From positions 5,115 through 69,114 of the forward strand of contig CAYSFT010000005.1 in assembly GCA_964430755.1 (NCBI GenBank): a DNA stretch of 64,000 nt. The letters are read 5' to 3'. The translations under genes and the position numbers were made by a program. The stretch is from Flemingiibacterium sp964430755 (GTDB lineage Bacteria > Bacillota > Clostridia > Oscillospirales > CAG-272). The number at the start of each line of letters is the position of its first letter. Positions within the stretch are counted from its first letter, which is position 1. Positions 1 to 8,505 of this stretch are shown one piece after another. Under the pieces are notes generated by a model. The model did not search any database. It was given only the letters and a program-made list of their open reading frames with translations, and had not been told where the DNA came from.

Positions 1-2
1 AC

Positions 3-2165
3 GCAGGTCCGTACAGTTCTAACTTCTTTGTCGGAACCGGCGGCACAAGAGGTGCAAATCTTTACGAAAATTGGCAGAAATACACCATTGTATTCAAGCC
101 TCAGGCTGATACAACCAAGCTGAACATTTCTTTCCAGCGTCACTGGACCGGCGGCGAGGACATTGTTCCGTTTGATATTGACGGACTCTCCGTTGTTGAA
201 ATTGATCCTACAACAAAGAAGCCCATTACCGGCGAAAATCTCGTTAAGGACGATTTCACCAAATGGTCCGGTTATGACGGAAGTGAAGTCGCAGCTCTGA
301 CTCTTGAAACCGAAACAAGCTATTTCCGTGCAGAGCAGGGTATCGGTATGACCGACAAGGTTATAAGCGATATGACAGTTCTCAAGCCCGGCACTTATAC
401 AATTTCGGCAAAGGCACGCCTCACATACTTCGATCATGCAAAGGTTAAGCTTAATGGATCCGATGTCTTCTCGAACTTCAACAGTTCAACCATCTCGGCA
501 TATCTCGGCGAAGACCGTATATACACCGAAACAGGTAAGAAAAACATCAAGATAACAAGCAACTGGACAGATGTTGAATTTACATTCGAGGTTGAAAACG
601 AAACCAAGATAGGATACTTAAAGCTCGTTCTTGACGAGAAGCTTAGCGTTGACTTCAAGGATGTTCGTGTCACCGAGGGCGGCATAGTTGCTCCCGAATC
701 CGAGCGCGAGGTCGACAAGCCCGTTGATCCCAATAAGCCGGAGCCGCTTCCCGCAATAACCGAGGGTAACCTCATTGAGGGTGCGCTTGAGAAAGATCAT
801 ATGCCTTATTGGGTGATCGGCGATCAGAAGCTCACACTCAAGACCGATTCAAACGGCGTTAAGTCGTTTATCGCATCAAATATCACAAGCAACTCCTTCG
901 GCTTCACATATGAGCCCGGCTATCAGATCATGCCCGGTTCTTATCACTTCACAGGTGAATTCCGCACTGTAAATGAGGGCGAAACCACCTATGCACGTGT
1001 GGAAATCGGCGATGCTTACGCTTCAAGAAAGCTTAACAACAACTGGAGAACCATCGACCTTTATTTTGAGGTTACAGAGCCTACAGAGCTGAGCGTTAAG
1101 CTTCGCGGTGGTCCTATCGAGATAAATATCAACGATTATGAGTTCAGAAATATTTCTCTCACCGATATCAACTATCAGGAAATGAGCGTAAATCTTTATC
1201 CTGCAGGTGATTTTGAAAATATAGAGTCTGTCGGTGAGTGGATATTCGGTTACGGAAGCGGAAAGATTGAACAGGTAAGCGAGAACGGCAACAAGTTTAT
1301 GCGTATCTCCAAGCGTTCAAGCTCCGATGTTCCGATAAGACTCAACAAGAGCATCAAACTTTTGGATGGCGAAACATATATCATTTCCTATGATATACGT
1401 ACATCGAAGAAGGGCGAAACAATGAGAGTTCGTTCGTTCCTCGGAACTAACATTGGTCTTACCACTCCGTATGCAACGGATAATGCAAAGATCCTTTACA
1501 CCATAACCGATGAATGGCTGCACGTTGAGCATACCTATACGGTTGAATCGGGAACGATGGACTTCGTATTCGACATCAAGGGCGGCCCCGGCGGCGATAT
1601 TGACAACAAGAGCTTTGATGTTGATAACGTAAGCCTTGTAAGACTTGATCCGGAGGATATCATTGATCCTGTGACACTGCTTCCCACCGATCCCACTGCT
1701 TACAACACCGGTAACTTTGATGACGAAGCAACCGCAATGACAAATATCAGCATAGGAGCCGAAAAAGGTAAAGTAACATGGAGCAAGGACGAGGATGGTA
1801 ACGGTTATCTCACCGTCAGCGACAAAATCGACAGCTATATTCCTCTTCGCCTGACTCCCGGATTTGCACTCACTGAAGGACAGAAATATAAGATTTCTTA
1901 TGATATCCGTGCTTCTGTTGCAGGCGAATCCTTCAATGTACGTGCTTTTGTCAGCAAGGACGGAACAAACGGTTTGACTGTTGCAAATCCCGTTGACAAT
2001 TCCGGCGTTCTTTACACAATAACAAACGAATGGATACACATCGAATCCACGTTTACAGCTCCCAAGCTTATGGAATTTATCCTTGAGATCAAGGGCGGAC
2101 CTCGCGGTGAACCCGACAACAAGGCTTTCGACATTGATAATATCAAAATCGAGATTGCGAACTGA
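3..2165 (+). CDS. Multi-module carbohydrate-binding-like protein, 5' end outside window
   Basis: The frame is open from the left edge to a TGA at 2163-2165, so the start and any export signal lie outside; an internal ATG at 348 is not the real start. About 720 residues are visible, in repeated modules of roughly 150 residues. Each begins with a phrase like NLxxxxDF, has beta-rich text with GxYxISxxxR, and ends with an acidic strand such as FDVDNVSLV or FDIDNIKIE. This is the pattern of CBM4/9/22-like jelly-roll carbohydrate-binding modules. The last two modules (about 1190-1660 and 1700-2160) are near duplicates, both carrying IKGGP near the end. No catalytic motif is seen in the visible part. 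The next gene starts 23 bases later and contains a similar module, so both probably act on the same extracellular polysaccharide. The ligand cannot be named. Confidence 0.75.
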   Translation, partial: AGPYSSNFFVGTGGTRGANLYENWQKYTIVFKPQADTTKLNISFQRHWTGGEDIVPFDIDGLSVVEIDPTTKKPITGENLVKDDFTKWSGYDGSEVAALTLETETSYFRAEQGIGMTDKVISDMTVLKPGTYTISAKARLTYFDHAKVKLNGSDVFSNFNSSTISAYLGEDRIYTETGKKNIKITSNWTDVEFTFEVENETKIGYLKLVLDEKLSVDFKDVRVTEGGIVAPESEREVDKPVDPNKPEPLPAITEGNLIEGALEKDHMPYWVIGDQKLTLKTDSNGVKSFIASNITSNSFGFTYEPGYQIMPGSYHFTGEFRTVNEGETTYARVEIGDAYASRKLNNNWRTIDLYFEVTEPTELSVKLRGGPIEININDYEFRNISLTDINYQEMSVNLYPAGDFENIESVGEWIFGYGSGKIEQVSENGNKFMRISKRSSSDVPIRLNKSIKLLDGETYIISYDIRTSKKGETMRVRSFLGTNIGLTTPYATDNAKILYTITDEWLHVEHTYTVESGTMDFVFDIKGGPGGDIDNKSFDVDNVSLVRLDPEDIIDPVTLLPTDPTAYNTGNFDDEATAMTNISIGAEKGKVTWSKDEDGNGYLTVSDKIDSYIPLRLTPGFALTEGQKYKISYDIRASVAGESFNVRAFVSKDGTNGLTVANPVDNSGVLYTITNEWIHIESTFTAPKLMEFILEIKGGPRGEPDNKAFDIDNIKIEIAN

Positions 2166-2188
2166 TATCGAAAGGAATGGTGACAAGT

Positions 2189-4471
2189 ATGAAAAAGAAT
2201 AAAATTATTTCTGCACTGCTTACCGCGGCACTTGCTCTTTCGCTTGGCAGTACGGCTTTTGCAGAAGAGCTTGTAACAACACCCCAGACAACGCTTGCAG
2301 AAACAACCGAAGATAACGGAGAGTGGACACCACCGCTCTCCATCTCGGAGGCTCTTCCCGAGGATAATCTTCTCCTGAGAAGCGATTTCAATAACATGAC
2401 GGCTAATAGAATCCTCGGCAACTGGGCTCTCAACGGTCAGTCAATGCTTTATCATGAGGATGAGAACGGCGGTTATCTGCAGACTACGGATATAATCGCC
2501 TGCCACACCGGCTTTGACTATTATCCTTCATTTGCAATTGACAAGGGACTTTATAAGGTTAGCGGATATTTCAGAACCGCACATGAGGGTCAAGTTTCGC
2601 GTATCCGCCTGCAGTTTCACAATCCGGAAAGTAAAATTATTTCCGGAACGACACGTGATATCAACCTCACAAACGAGTGGGTAAAGGCTGAATTTTATGT
2701 AAATCTCACCGACGATCTTTATTACATCCGTTTCCGCGGCGCACCGTATGAGGAGTTTGTTCAGGATTACTGTATAGATAATCTTTCGGTGGTTAAGATC
2801 GATTCAATCCCTGCGGATGCTCCGACAACAATAGGTGAGTCCATTGAGCCGAGAGATGCACTTGTTTCCATGCTTGACGTTCCGATTATCATGTGGGATC
2901 CCGCAAACGAGGAAAAATATACGGTCAACGGCATTATCATCAACCATGATAACACCGACTTCCTTGGCAAGATCGACTCTAACAACTGGGATGAGCAGGA
3001 TATTATTGACTATGCAAAGCAGTGGGCAGGTTCACACGTCACCGATTATTTTATAAATGTCGGCAGCAGTGTTGGCGGGGTCAACTATCCTTCGGATGAA
3101 ATTTGGGACTATCTTGACGATTATTATACCCTCGACGATCCCTCACAAGCAAGCAGCGTCCTTTCGGCAGTATATAAGCTTGACGAGGTCATGGGAACCG
3201 ACTATATAGGCCTTTGGCATGACGCCTTCAGAGAGGTTGGAATCAACCCCTGGCTTTCTTACCGCATGAATGACGTTCATGACCATGGAACTCTTTATGC
3301 ACAGGGCGGTGTATCCTACTTCCACAAGATTCCGGATGCATATCGCCGCGAGTTTTATCGTAAGGATCTGTATGTTGGTTATTACGGTTATGCACCGGAC
3401 TACTCCTATGATGAGATCCGTAAAGATATGTTAAAGACCATAAACGACGGTCTTAACCGCTATGACACATACGGTATCGAGCTTGACTTTCAGCGTGAGA
3501 TCTGGCTCTTCCATCCGGGCGGAGAATATAAGGGAATCGAGATCATGAACCAGTTCATGCGCGATCTGGACGCTCTTATAGCTATCTATGAAGAAAAATA
3601 CGGTCATGAGATCAAAACCGCTGTCCGCGTTGCTTCCGATGTTCAGACCAACTTCGATTTCGGTCTTGACGTTGTGAAGTGGGCACAAGAGGGAACAGTT
3701 GACCTCGTAACCGTTACTGCAAGATGGGCAACCACCGATAACGATATGCCGATCGCACTCTGGGATACTCTGCTTACACCTTATGGCGTTGAGCTTGCGG
3801 CAGGCGTTGACTGGATGAATAACAAAACGCATCCGAACGCAAAGAAGAGTGGCGGTCATCATTTTCAAACCATGACGGGCTTTGCCGCAAACGCTTTTTC
3901 GCAGGGGGCGGATAAGGTTTATCTCTTTAACTATTTCAAGACCACTAAGGATATTAACGAAAATTATAAGTTCAATATAAACAGCGATGTCCTGCAGGTC
4001 AACGGCAACAGCTCTGCTGTTTGGAATCTTATTACAACTATTGGTTCGTATGACAAGCTGATGGAATATAACAGAAGAAATGTTCTCACCTATAACGATA
4101 TCAAGCAATCCTGGGCAAACTACAATGCGCAGCTTCCCGAGGAGGTGAGAGTGGGAGCGATTTCGACTCTCAGAATCCCCGTTGGCGATGTTGTTGAAGG
4201 CTCTAAGCTTACGCTGAAATTTTCTTCCAATAAGGAGGATGTCTTTGATAATCCCCCGATTGTGTATGTAAACAGCGAGCTTTGTACGTATACCGGAAAA
4301 GAAACGTGTAAGGGTGATTTTACAGAGTACGATTTGCTTTGCTATGATATTCCTGCGGCGGCACATGATGCTACATATATGGTAATCGAGATTTATTCAA
4401 CCGAACTTGCTTTCACTATCGATCATGCTGAGGTATATGTAGATGTTACCGGAGTAGACTTTACCAAATAA
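2189..4471 (+). CDS. Secreted putative glycoside hydrolase with N-terminal binding module
   Basis: This encodes 760 residues. The start at 2189 gives a classic signal peptide (MKKNKIISALLTAALALS, cleavage after AFA) and has GGTGA 5 bases upstream; an ATG at 2177 is in frame but sits against the GGA. Residues about 50-200 form a carbohydrate-binding-like module. Residues about 235-600 look like a TIM-barrel glycosidase, with FREVGINPW, RMND, YGIELDFQRE (near 430), AVRVASDVQTNFDFG and QGADKVYLFNYF. The acidic residues of GIELDFQRE are the best catalytic candidates. The last 120 residues are a beta domain. The next gene is a cytoplasmic paralogue of the barrel and tail. I do not recognise a numbered GH family or substrate. 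An extracellular role is inferred from the signal peptide. Confidence 0.75.
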   Translation: MKKNKIISALLTAALALSLGSTAFAEELVTTPQTTLAETTEDNGEWTPPLSISEALPEDNLLLRSDFNNMTANRILGNWALNGQSMLYHEDENGGYLQTTDIIACHTGFDYYPSFAIDKGLYKVSGYFRTAHEGQVSRIRLQFHNPESKIISGTTRDINLTNEWVKAEFYVNLTDDLYYIRFRGAPYEEFVQDYCIDNLSVVKIDSIPADAPTTIGESIEPRDALVSMLDVPIIMWDPANEEKYTVNGIIINHDNTDFLGKIDSNNWDEQDIIDYAKQWAGSHVTDYFINVGSSVGGVNYPSDEIWDYLDDYYTLDDPSQASSVLSAVYKLDEVMGTDYIGLWHDAFREVGINPWLSYRMNDVHDHGTLYAQGGVSYFHKIPDAYRREFYRKDLYVGYYGYAPDYSYDEIRKDMLKTINDGLNRYDTYGIELDFQREIWLFHPGGEYKGIEIMNQFMRDLDALIAIYEEKYGHEIKTAVRVASDVQTNFDFGLDVVKWAQEGTVDLVTVTARWATTDNDMPIALWDTLLTPYGVELAAGVDWMNNKTHPNAKKSGGHHFQTMTGFAANAFSQGADKVYLFNYFKTTKDINENYKFNINSDVLQVNGNSSAVWNLITTIGSYDKLMEYNRRNVLTYNDIKQSWANYNAQLPEEVRVGAISTLRIPVGDVVEGSKLTLKFSSNKEDVFDNPPIVYVNSELCTYTGKETCKGDFTEYDLLCYDIPAAAHDATYMVIEIYSTELAFTIDHAEVYVDVTGVDFTK

Positions 4472-4480
4472 AACAAAAAT

Positions 4481-4509
4481 AGTGCATGGGTGTTTCTTAC
4501 CCGTGCACT
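4481..4509 (+). terminator. Intergenic hairpin between the two paralogues
   Basis: AGTGCATGGGT (4481-4491) and ACCCGTGCACT (4499-4509) form an 11-bp stem with a 7-nt loop. Only a weak GTTATT tail follows, so this is more likely a partial attenuator or mRNA-stabilising hairpin than a full terminator. Confidence 0.45.
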
Positions 4510-4531
4510 GTTATTAGAGAAAGGAAAAAAG

Positions 4532-6061
4532 ATGAAAGGTATTATTATAAATCAGGATACCGACGGAATTTTTTGGGGATTCAAAGAAAAATATCCGACT
4601 CTTGAAGAAATTAAAGATTTCCCGAAGGAATTTGCCGGCACTCACGTTACCGATTATTTTATCAATGTTGCATCGGAAACAGTCACGTATCCCTCGAAAA
4701 AGCATACCGATATCCTTGAAAAATATTATCGCAAGGAAGAGAACGGTATGCCGGTTGACTATTCGGAAGATATGAGCGGCAAAGCGGCAAAATATGTTTT
4801 TGAGGAGCTTGGTACCGATCACAACAAGCTTCTTATAGACGGCTTCAGAGAGGTTGGCATAAATCCTTGGATCTCATTCCGCATGAATGATTTTCACGAT
4901 AAGAACCTGCCGACAGCTATGGGTTTTTCCGATTTTTACTATGAGCATCCCGAATACCGCAGAGTAAAATTCCATCCGGAGTTTATGGTAAACTGTGGCG
5001 ATAACAGCTTTGACTATTACTATGACGAGGTTCGTGAATTCTATCTCGGCATTATCGACGAAGCTCTTGAGCGTTACGATGCTTACGGTATCGAGCTTGA
5101 TTTTCAGCGTGAGATCGAGGTTTTCGGCTTCGGCCGTCACTTCGTCGGAATTGATATAATGAACGCCTTCATGCGTGAGGTTGATAAGCTTACTCATAAG
5201 TATGAGGCTATATACGGACATCAAGTCAAGGTTGCCGTCCGTGTTGCTCCCGATATACAGACGAATTTTGACTTCGGTCATGACGTTATGCAGTGGGTGC
5301 GTGAGGGAATCGTTGATATGGTCATTCCTACGGGACGCTATGAATCGACCGACATGGATATGCCGATAAGACTTTGGTCGGGACTTTTGAAGCCGTATGG
5401 AGTTGAGCTTGTCGCCGGAATGGAGCAGGGCATACGTCCTCACTTTGCACACCGCAATGTCGGACGCACCATCGAAACCTTTGCGGCATTCACGGCAAAC
5501 GCATATGCTCAGGGCGCAGATAAGGTTTATTTCTACAATTATTTCCGCCGCCGTGCGGATGAGCGCTTTGACAGAGAAGCACCGTTTGTAACCGAGCCTA
5601 CTCCTCACTGCGCTTCATTACCGATTTACTGGACTATCATCAACACAATGGGTGATCCCGACGCGGTGCAAAAGCTTAACCGTCGCCACATAATCACCTG
5701 CAAGGACCGTTTTCCGTTTTGGAATCACTGTGGCGGCGACGGCAGACAGCTTCCCGTTCAGACGGGACGTACCATCAGCTTTAAGATAAGCGTTGGTGAT
5801 ATACCCGAGGATGCGGATGTTATAGTTCATATCGGAATCGTTGATGGCGATAAATTAAAGGAAGCACCGCGCCTATTTATAAATTCCGAGCCTGCGGAAT
5901 ATCTCGGATGCGAATACAATGAAACATATTCAAACGAAAGTGTGCTTCTCGCGTACCGTGTTCCGAAGAATGTTCGAAATTTAAAGGTGATTTGTCCGTT
6001 CGTTATCACAAATGAGCCTATCGACATCAGATATGTTGATGCTTACGTAATTGTAAGCTGA
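4532..6061 (+). CDS. Cytoplasmic paralogue of the upstream putative glycosidase
   Basis: This encodes 509 residues starting MKGIIINQDTDGIFWGF. The ATG at 4532 has GAAAGGA 7 bases upstream. It aligns over its length with the barrel and C-terminal domain of the previous gene: HVTDYFINV, FREVGINPW, FRMNDFHD, YGIELDFQRE (near residue 186), RVAPDIQTNFDFG, MDMPIRLW and QGADKVYFYNYF. It lacks both the signal peptide and the binding module. The pair suggests extracellular attack on a glycan followed by intracellular processing of the imported product, which is inference. No recognised GH number can be given. A strong terminator follows immediately. Confidence 0.7.
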   Translation: MKGIIINQDTDGIFWGFKEKYPTLEEIKDFPKEFAGTHVTDYFINVASETVTYPSKKHTDILEKYYRKEENGMPVDYSEDMSGKAAKYVFEELGTDHNKLLIDGFREVGINPWISFRMNDFHDKNLPTAMGFSDFYYEHPEYRRVKFHPEFMVNCGDNSFDYYYDEVREFYLGIIDEALERYDAYGIELDFQREIEVFGFGRHFVGIDIMNAFMREVDKLTHKYEAIYGHQVKVAVRVAPDIQTNFDFGHDVMQWVREGIVDMVIPTGRYESTDMDMPIRLWSGLLKPYGVELVAGMEQGIRPHFAHRNVGRTIETFAAFTANAYAQGADKVYFYNYFRRRADERFDREAPFVTEPTPHCASLPIYWTIINTMGDPDAVQKLNRRHIITCKDRFPFWNHCGGDGRQLPVQTGRTISFKISVGDIPEDADVIVHIGIVDGDKLKEAPRLFINSEPAEYLGCEYNETYSNESVLLAYRVPKNVRNLKVICPFVITNEPIDIRYVDAYVIVS

Positions 6062-6067
6062 ATATGA

Positions 6068-6131
6068 ATACCCTGCTGCACTTCGAACCCATAATGGGAC
6101 GACGGTAACAGGGTATATTTTTTTGATTTTT
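6068..6131 (+). terminator. Rho-independent terminator with a nested inner hairpin
   Basis: ATACCCTG (6068-6075) pairs with CAGGGTAT (6109-6116), followed by a long T-rich run. The 33-nt loop contains a smaller CCCATAATGGG palindrome at 6088-6098. Confidence 0.8.
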
Positions 6132-6143
6132 TTCGATCACCTC

Positions 6144-6172
6144 TTGAAATTTTTGCATTTATTTGGTATAAT
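6144..6172 (+). promoter_or_regulatory. Sigma-A type promoter upstream of spoVT
   Basis: TTGAAA (6144-6149), a 17-bp spacer and TATAAT (6167-6172). The leader before the spoVT start is about 100 nt. Confidence 0.65.
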
Positions 6173-6281
6173 TATTGTTGATTTTAAATACGGTCTGAAC
6201 TTTCTTTTCGCGCAAGTATAAATCTCCTCGTTTTACAGATACTATTGTCGTAGCATTTGTTTACAAAAGGAGATTATATAT

Positions 6282-6827
6282 ATGAAAGCAACAGGAATTG
6301 TTAGACGCATCGACGACCTCGGTCGTGTCGTTATACCAAAGGAGATTCGCCGCACTCTCCGCATCAAGGAGGGCGATCCGCTCGAAATTTTTACCGACCG
6401 TGAGGGCGAAGTTATTTTCAAAAAATATTCACCCATAGGCGAGCTTAACGCCTTTGCCGCACAGTATGCCGAAACCCTTTACCGAATTGCCGGTATGGCG
6501 GTTGTTATCTGTGACCGCGACGCGGTTATTGCTTGCGCAGGACTTCCCAAAAAGGAGTACCTTGACAAAAAACTCTCGCAGGAGCTTGAGGAAATCATCG
6601 AAGGACGCGGCAATTACCGTTACCTCGATGGTTCACAGCCTGTGAAGATCACGTCAGATTCGGGCAGTGCCGCCATCTCGTGCGCAATGCCAATCATCGC
6701 TGACGGCGACCTTATCGGCTGCGTTGCATCGGTTCATATACCTGACTCCGATCCGGTTGAGGGTGACGTTGAAAACAAACTTGTGGGAACTGCTGCGGCA
6801 TTTCTCGCAAAGCAGATCGAGGCGTGA
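6282..6827 (+). CDS. spoVT: Stage V sporulation protein T, AbrB-family regulator
   Basis: This encodes 181 residues, the usual SpoVT length. Residues 1-50 are an AbrB swapped-hairpin DNA-binding domain (MKATGIVRRIDDLGRVVIPK). Residues about 55-178 fit the SpoVT GAF-like sensor domain. In Bacillus, SpoVT tunes late forespore gene expression under sigma G; the same role here is inferred from homology. The ATG at 6282 follows an AAAGGAG ribosome site. A small gene is coupled to its stop codon. A second, shorter AbrB-type gene lies at 39964-40209. Confidence 0.9.
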   Translation: MKATGIVRRIDDLGRVVIPKEIRRTLRIKEGDPLEIFTDREGEVIFKKYSPIGELNAFAAQYAETLYRIAGMAVVICDRDAVIACAGLPKKEYLDKKLSQELEEIIEGRGNYRYLDGSQPVKITSDSGSAAISCAMPIIADGDLIGCVASVHIPDSDPVEGDVENKLVGTAAAFLAKQIEA

Positions 6828-6829
6828 CT

Positions 6830-7111
6830 ATGAGACCGATTAACAGTAATGATAAACCCAAAGTGAGAGTTCTGCGCTCTGCGACAGATTCTTTCCTTGG
6901 CGCATATCCTTTTCCGAGCGGTGCAGAGTTCCCATCAAAATATCCCTGCGAGGATGCTTTTCTTCATGGCTCGGTTGCTTCAGCCTCCGATTGTACCGGA
7001 ATCGCAGTTGTACCTCCCGAAACCGAGGAGGAAGCTGAGTCGCTCATGGCTATAAAGGACGTTCCCGTTACAAGTGTTGACGGCGACGGCGTTATACCTG
7101 AAAAGAACTGA
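6830..7111 (+). CDS. Small hypothetical protein coupled to spoVT
   Basis: This encodes 93 residues with no family I recognise. The ATG at 6830 has GAGG 7 bases upstream, inside the end of spoVT. A GTG at 6824, overlapping the spoVT stop as GTGA, is an alternative. The protein is Pro/Ser/Glu rich, has no membrane segment or Cys, and carries an acidic stretch (PPETEEEAESLM) near residue 68. Tight coupling suggests co-expression with spoVT, but no function can be inferred. Confidence 0.55.
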   Translation: MRPINSNDKPKVRVLRSATDSFLGAYPFPSGAEFPSKYPCEDAFLHGSVASASDCTGIAVVPPETEEEAESLMAIKDVPVTSVDGDGVIPEKN

Positions 7112-7122
7112 TTTTAAATTTT

Positions 7123-7151
7123 GCGCATACGATGTTATATGCCGTATGCGC
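7123..7151. other. Perfect 9-bp inverted repeat before the MFS gene
   Basis: GCGCATACG (7123-7131) and CGTATGCGC (7143-7151) flank an 11-nt loop. There is no U-run. It could be an operator or an mRNA leader hairpin; it ends 13 bases before the ribosome site of the transporter. Confidence 0.45.
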
Positions 7152-7176
7152 TACATAATTGCCTAAGGAGTCCATC

Positions 7177-8388
7177 ATGAAATTAACCTATAAGCACACA
7201 TTGATATCCTGTTATGGGTGCTTTATTATCCAATCTATCGTAAACAATTTAAGTCCGCTTCTGTTTGTTACATATTCAAAGGAATTTGCAGTTTCACTTG
7301 ATCAGATAACCCTGCTTATATCGTATAATTTTATCGTGCAGATGATAGTTGATATGATCGGCGTTAAATATGCACACAGGATCGGTTACAGACGCGGCAT
7401 GATGATTGCACATATTGCATCATTTCTCGGTCTTACGGGACTTGCGCTGTTTACTGCACTTTGGCCGCCGTTCATAGGTCTTCTTATCGCGACAACGCTT
7501 TGTGCGCTCGGAAGCGGTTTTATCGAGGTGCTTGCAAGTCCGATAGTTGAAGCACTGCCGCTCGGCGAAAAAAGTGCGGCGATGAGTCTCTTGCATTCCT
7601 TTTACTGTTGGGGACACATTGCGATAGTTCTCTTGTCAACGCTCTTTTTTACAGTTATAGGCGTTGAAAATTGGCGTATTCTCGTTGTGCTGTGGGCGCT
7701 CATCCCGGCATTTAACGGTGTTTTATTTGCATTTGTACCGCTGCAGGCACTGAAGGGGGACGCCGAAAAGCAAGGCTCATTTTTCGCGTTGTTCAAGCTT
7801 AAGGGCTTTCCGCTTTTCCTTATTTTGATGATATGCGCGGGCTCAATGGAGATGGGGCTTGCACAATGGTCATCGCTCTTTGCCGAAACGGGACTCGGAG
7901 TTTCAAAAACGCTCGGCGATCTCCTTGGACCATGTATGTTCGGATTTATGATGGCACTTGCAAGAACCTTTTACGGTGTACGCGGTGCAAAACTGAATCT
8001 GAACCGATTTATGAGTGTTTGTGCAGTAGGAATCCTGGCAAGCTATTTGATCTGCGTTTTTGCTCCTCATCCCGTAATTTCGCTTATTGGGTGCGGTCTT
8101 ACAGGGCTTTTTGTCGGCATATATTGGCCGGGAACGCTAAGTGCTGCCAGTCGTCACATACCAATGGGCGGCACAACTATGTTCGCAATGCTCGCACTTG
8201 CAGGGGATGTTGGATGCTCACTCGGTCCGGGACTTATCGGATTTGTTTCCGAGCGTGTTAACAGTGACTTGGGACTTAAAGCAGGCATACTCAGTGCGGT
8301 CGTGTTCCCGATAACCGCGTTTGTCTTGCTTCGTATTATACGCGGTAATGGCAAATCTGCCGATGCCTCACTAAAGAGCGAAGAATGA
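7177..8388 (+). CDS. MFS transporter, possibly sugar-permease type
   Basis: This encodes 403 residues. The ATG at 7177 has AAGGAG 6 bases upstream; an in-frame TTG at 7159 has no ribosome site. About 12 hydrophobic segments are visible, with the MFS loop 2-3 signature as GVKYAHRIGYRRGMM near residue 61. The halves are joined around residues 190-210. The overall look resembles fucose/glucose permease-like MFS proteins, but the substrate cannot be read from sequence. It is separated from spoVT by an inverted repeat and followed by a terminator. Confidence 0.75.
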   Translation: MKLTYKHTLISCYGCFIIQSIVNNLSPLLFVTYSKEFAVSLDQITLLISYNFIVQMIVDMIGVKYAHRIGYRRGMMIAHIASFLGLTGLALFTALWPPFIGLLIATTLCALGSGFIEVLASPIVEALPLGEKSAAMSLLHSFYCWGHIAIVLLSTLFFTVIGVENWRILVVLWALIPAFNGVLFAFVPLQALKGDAEKQGSFFALFKLKGFPLFLILMICAGSMEMGLAQWSSLFAETGLGVSKTLGDLLGPCMFGFMMALARTFYGVRGAKLNLNRFMSVCAVGILASYLICVFAPHPVISLIGCGLTGLFVGIYWPGTLSAASRHIPMGGTTMFAMLALAGDVGCSLGPGLIGFVSERVNSDLGLKAGILSAVVFPITAFVLLRIIRGNGKSADASLKSEE

Positions 8389-8430
8389 GCGGTTTTTACT
8401 CTTTTTGACAAGAAATGTAAATAAAACATT

Positions 8431-8468
8431 AACTCCCTCGTTTTATGGAACAAACGGGGGAGCTTTTG
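8431..8468 (+). terminator. Rho-independent terminator of the MFS gene
   Basis: CTCCCTCGTTT and AAACGGGGGAG form an 11-bp stem with one G-U pair, followed by CTTTT. Confidence 0.75.
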
Positions 8469-8505
8469 CGTCATATAGACAGAAAAACACATAGGAGGCT
8501 GTTTT

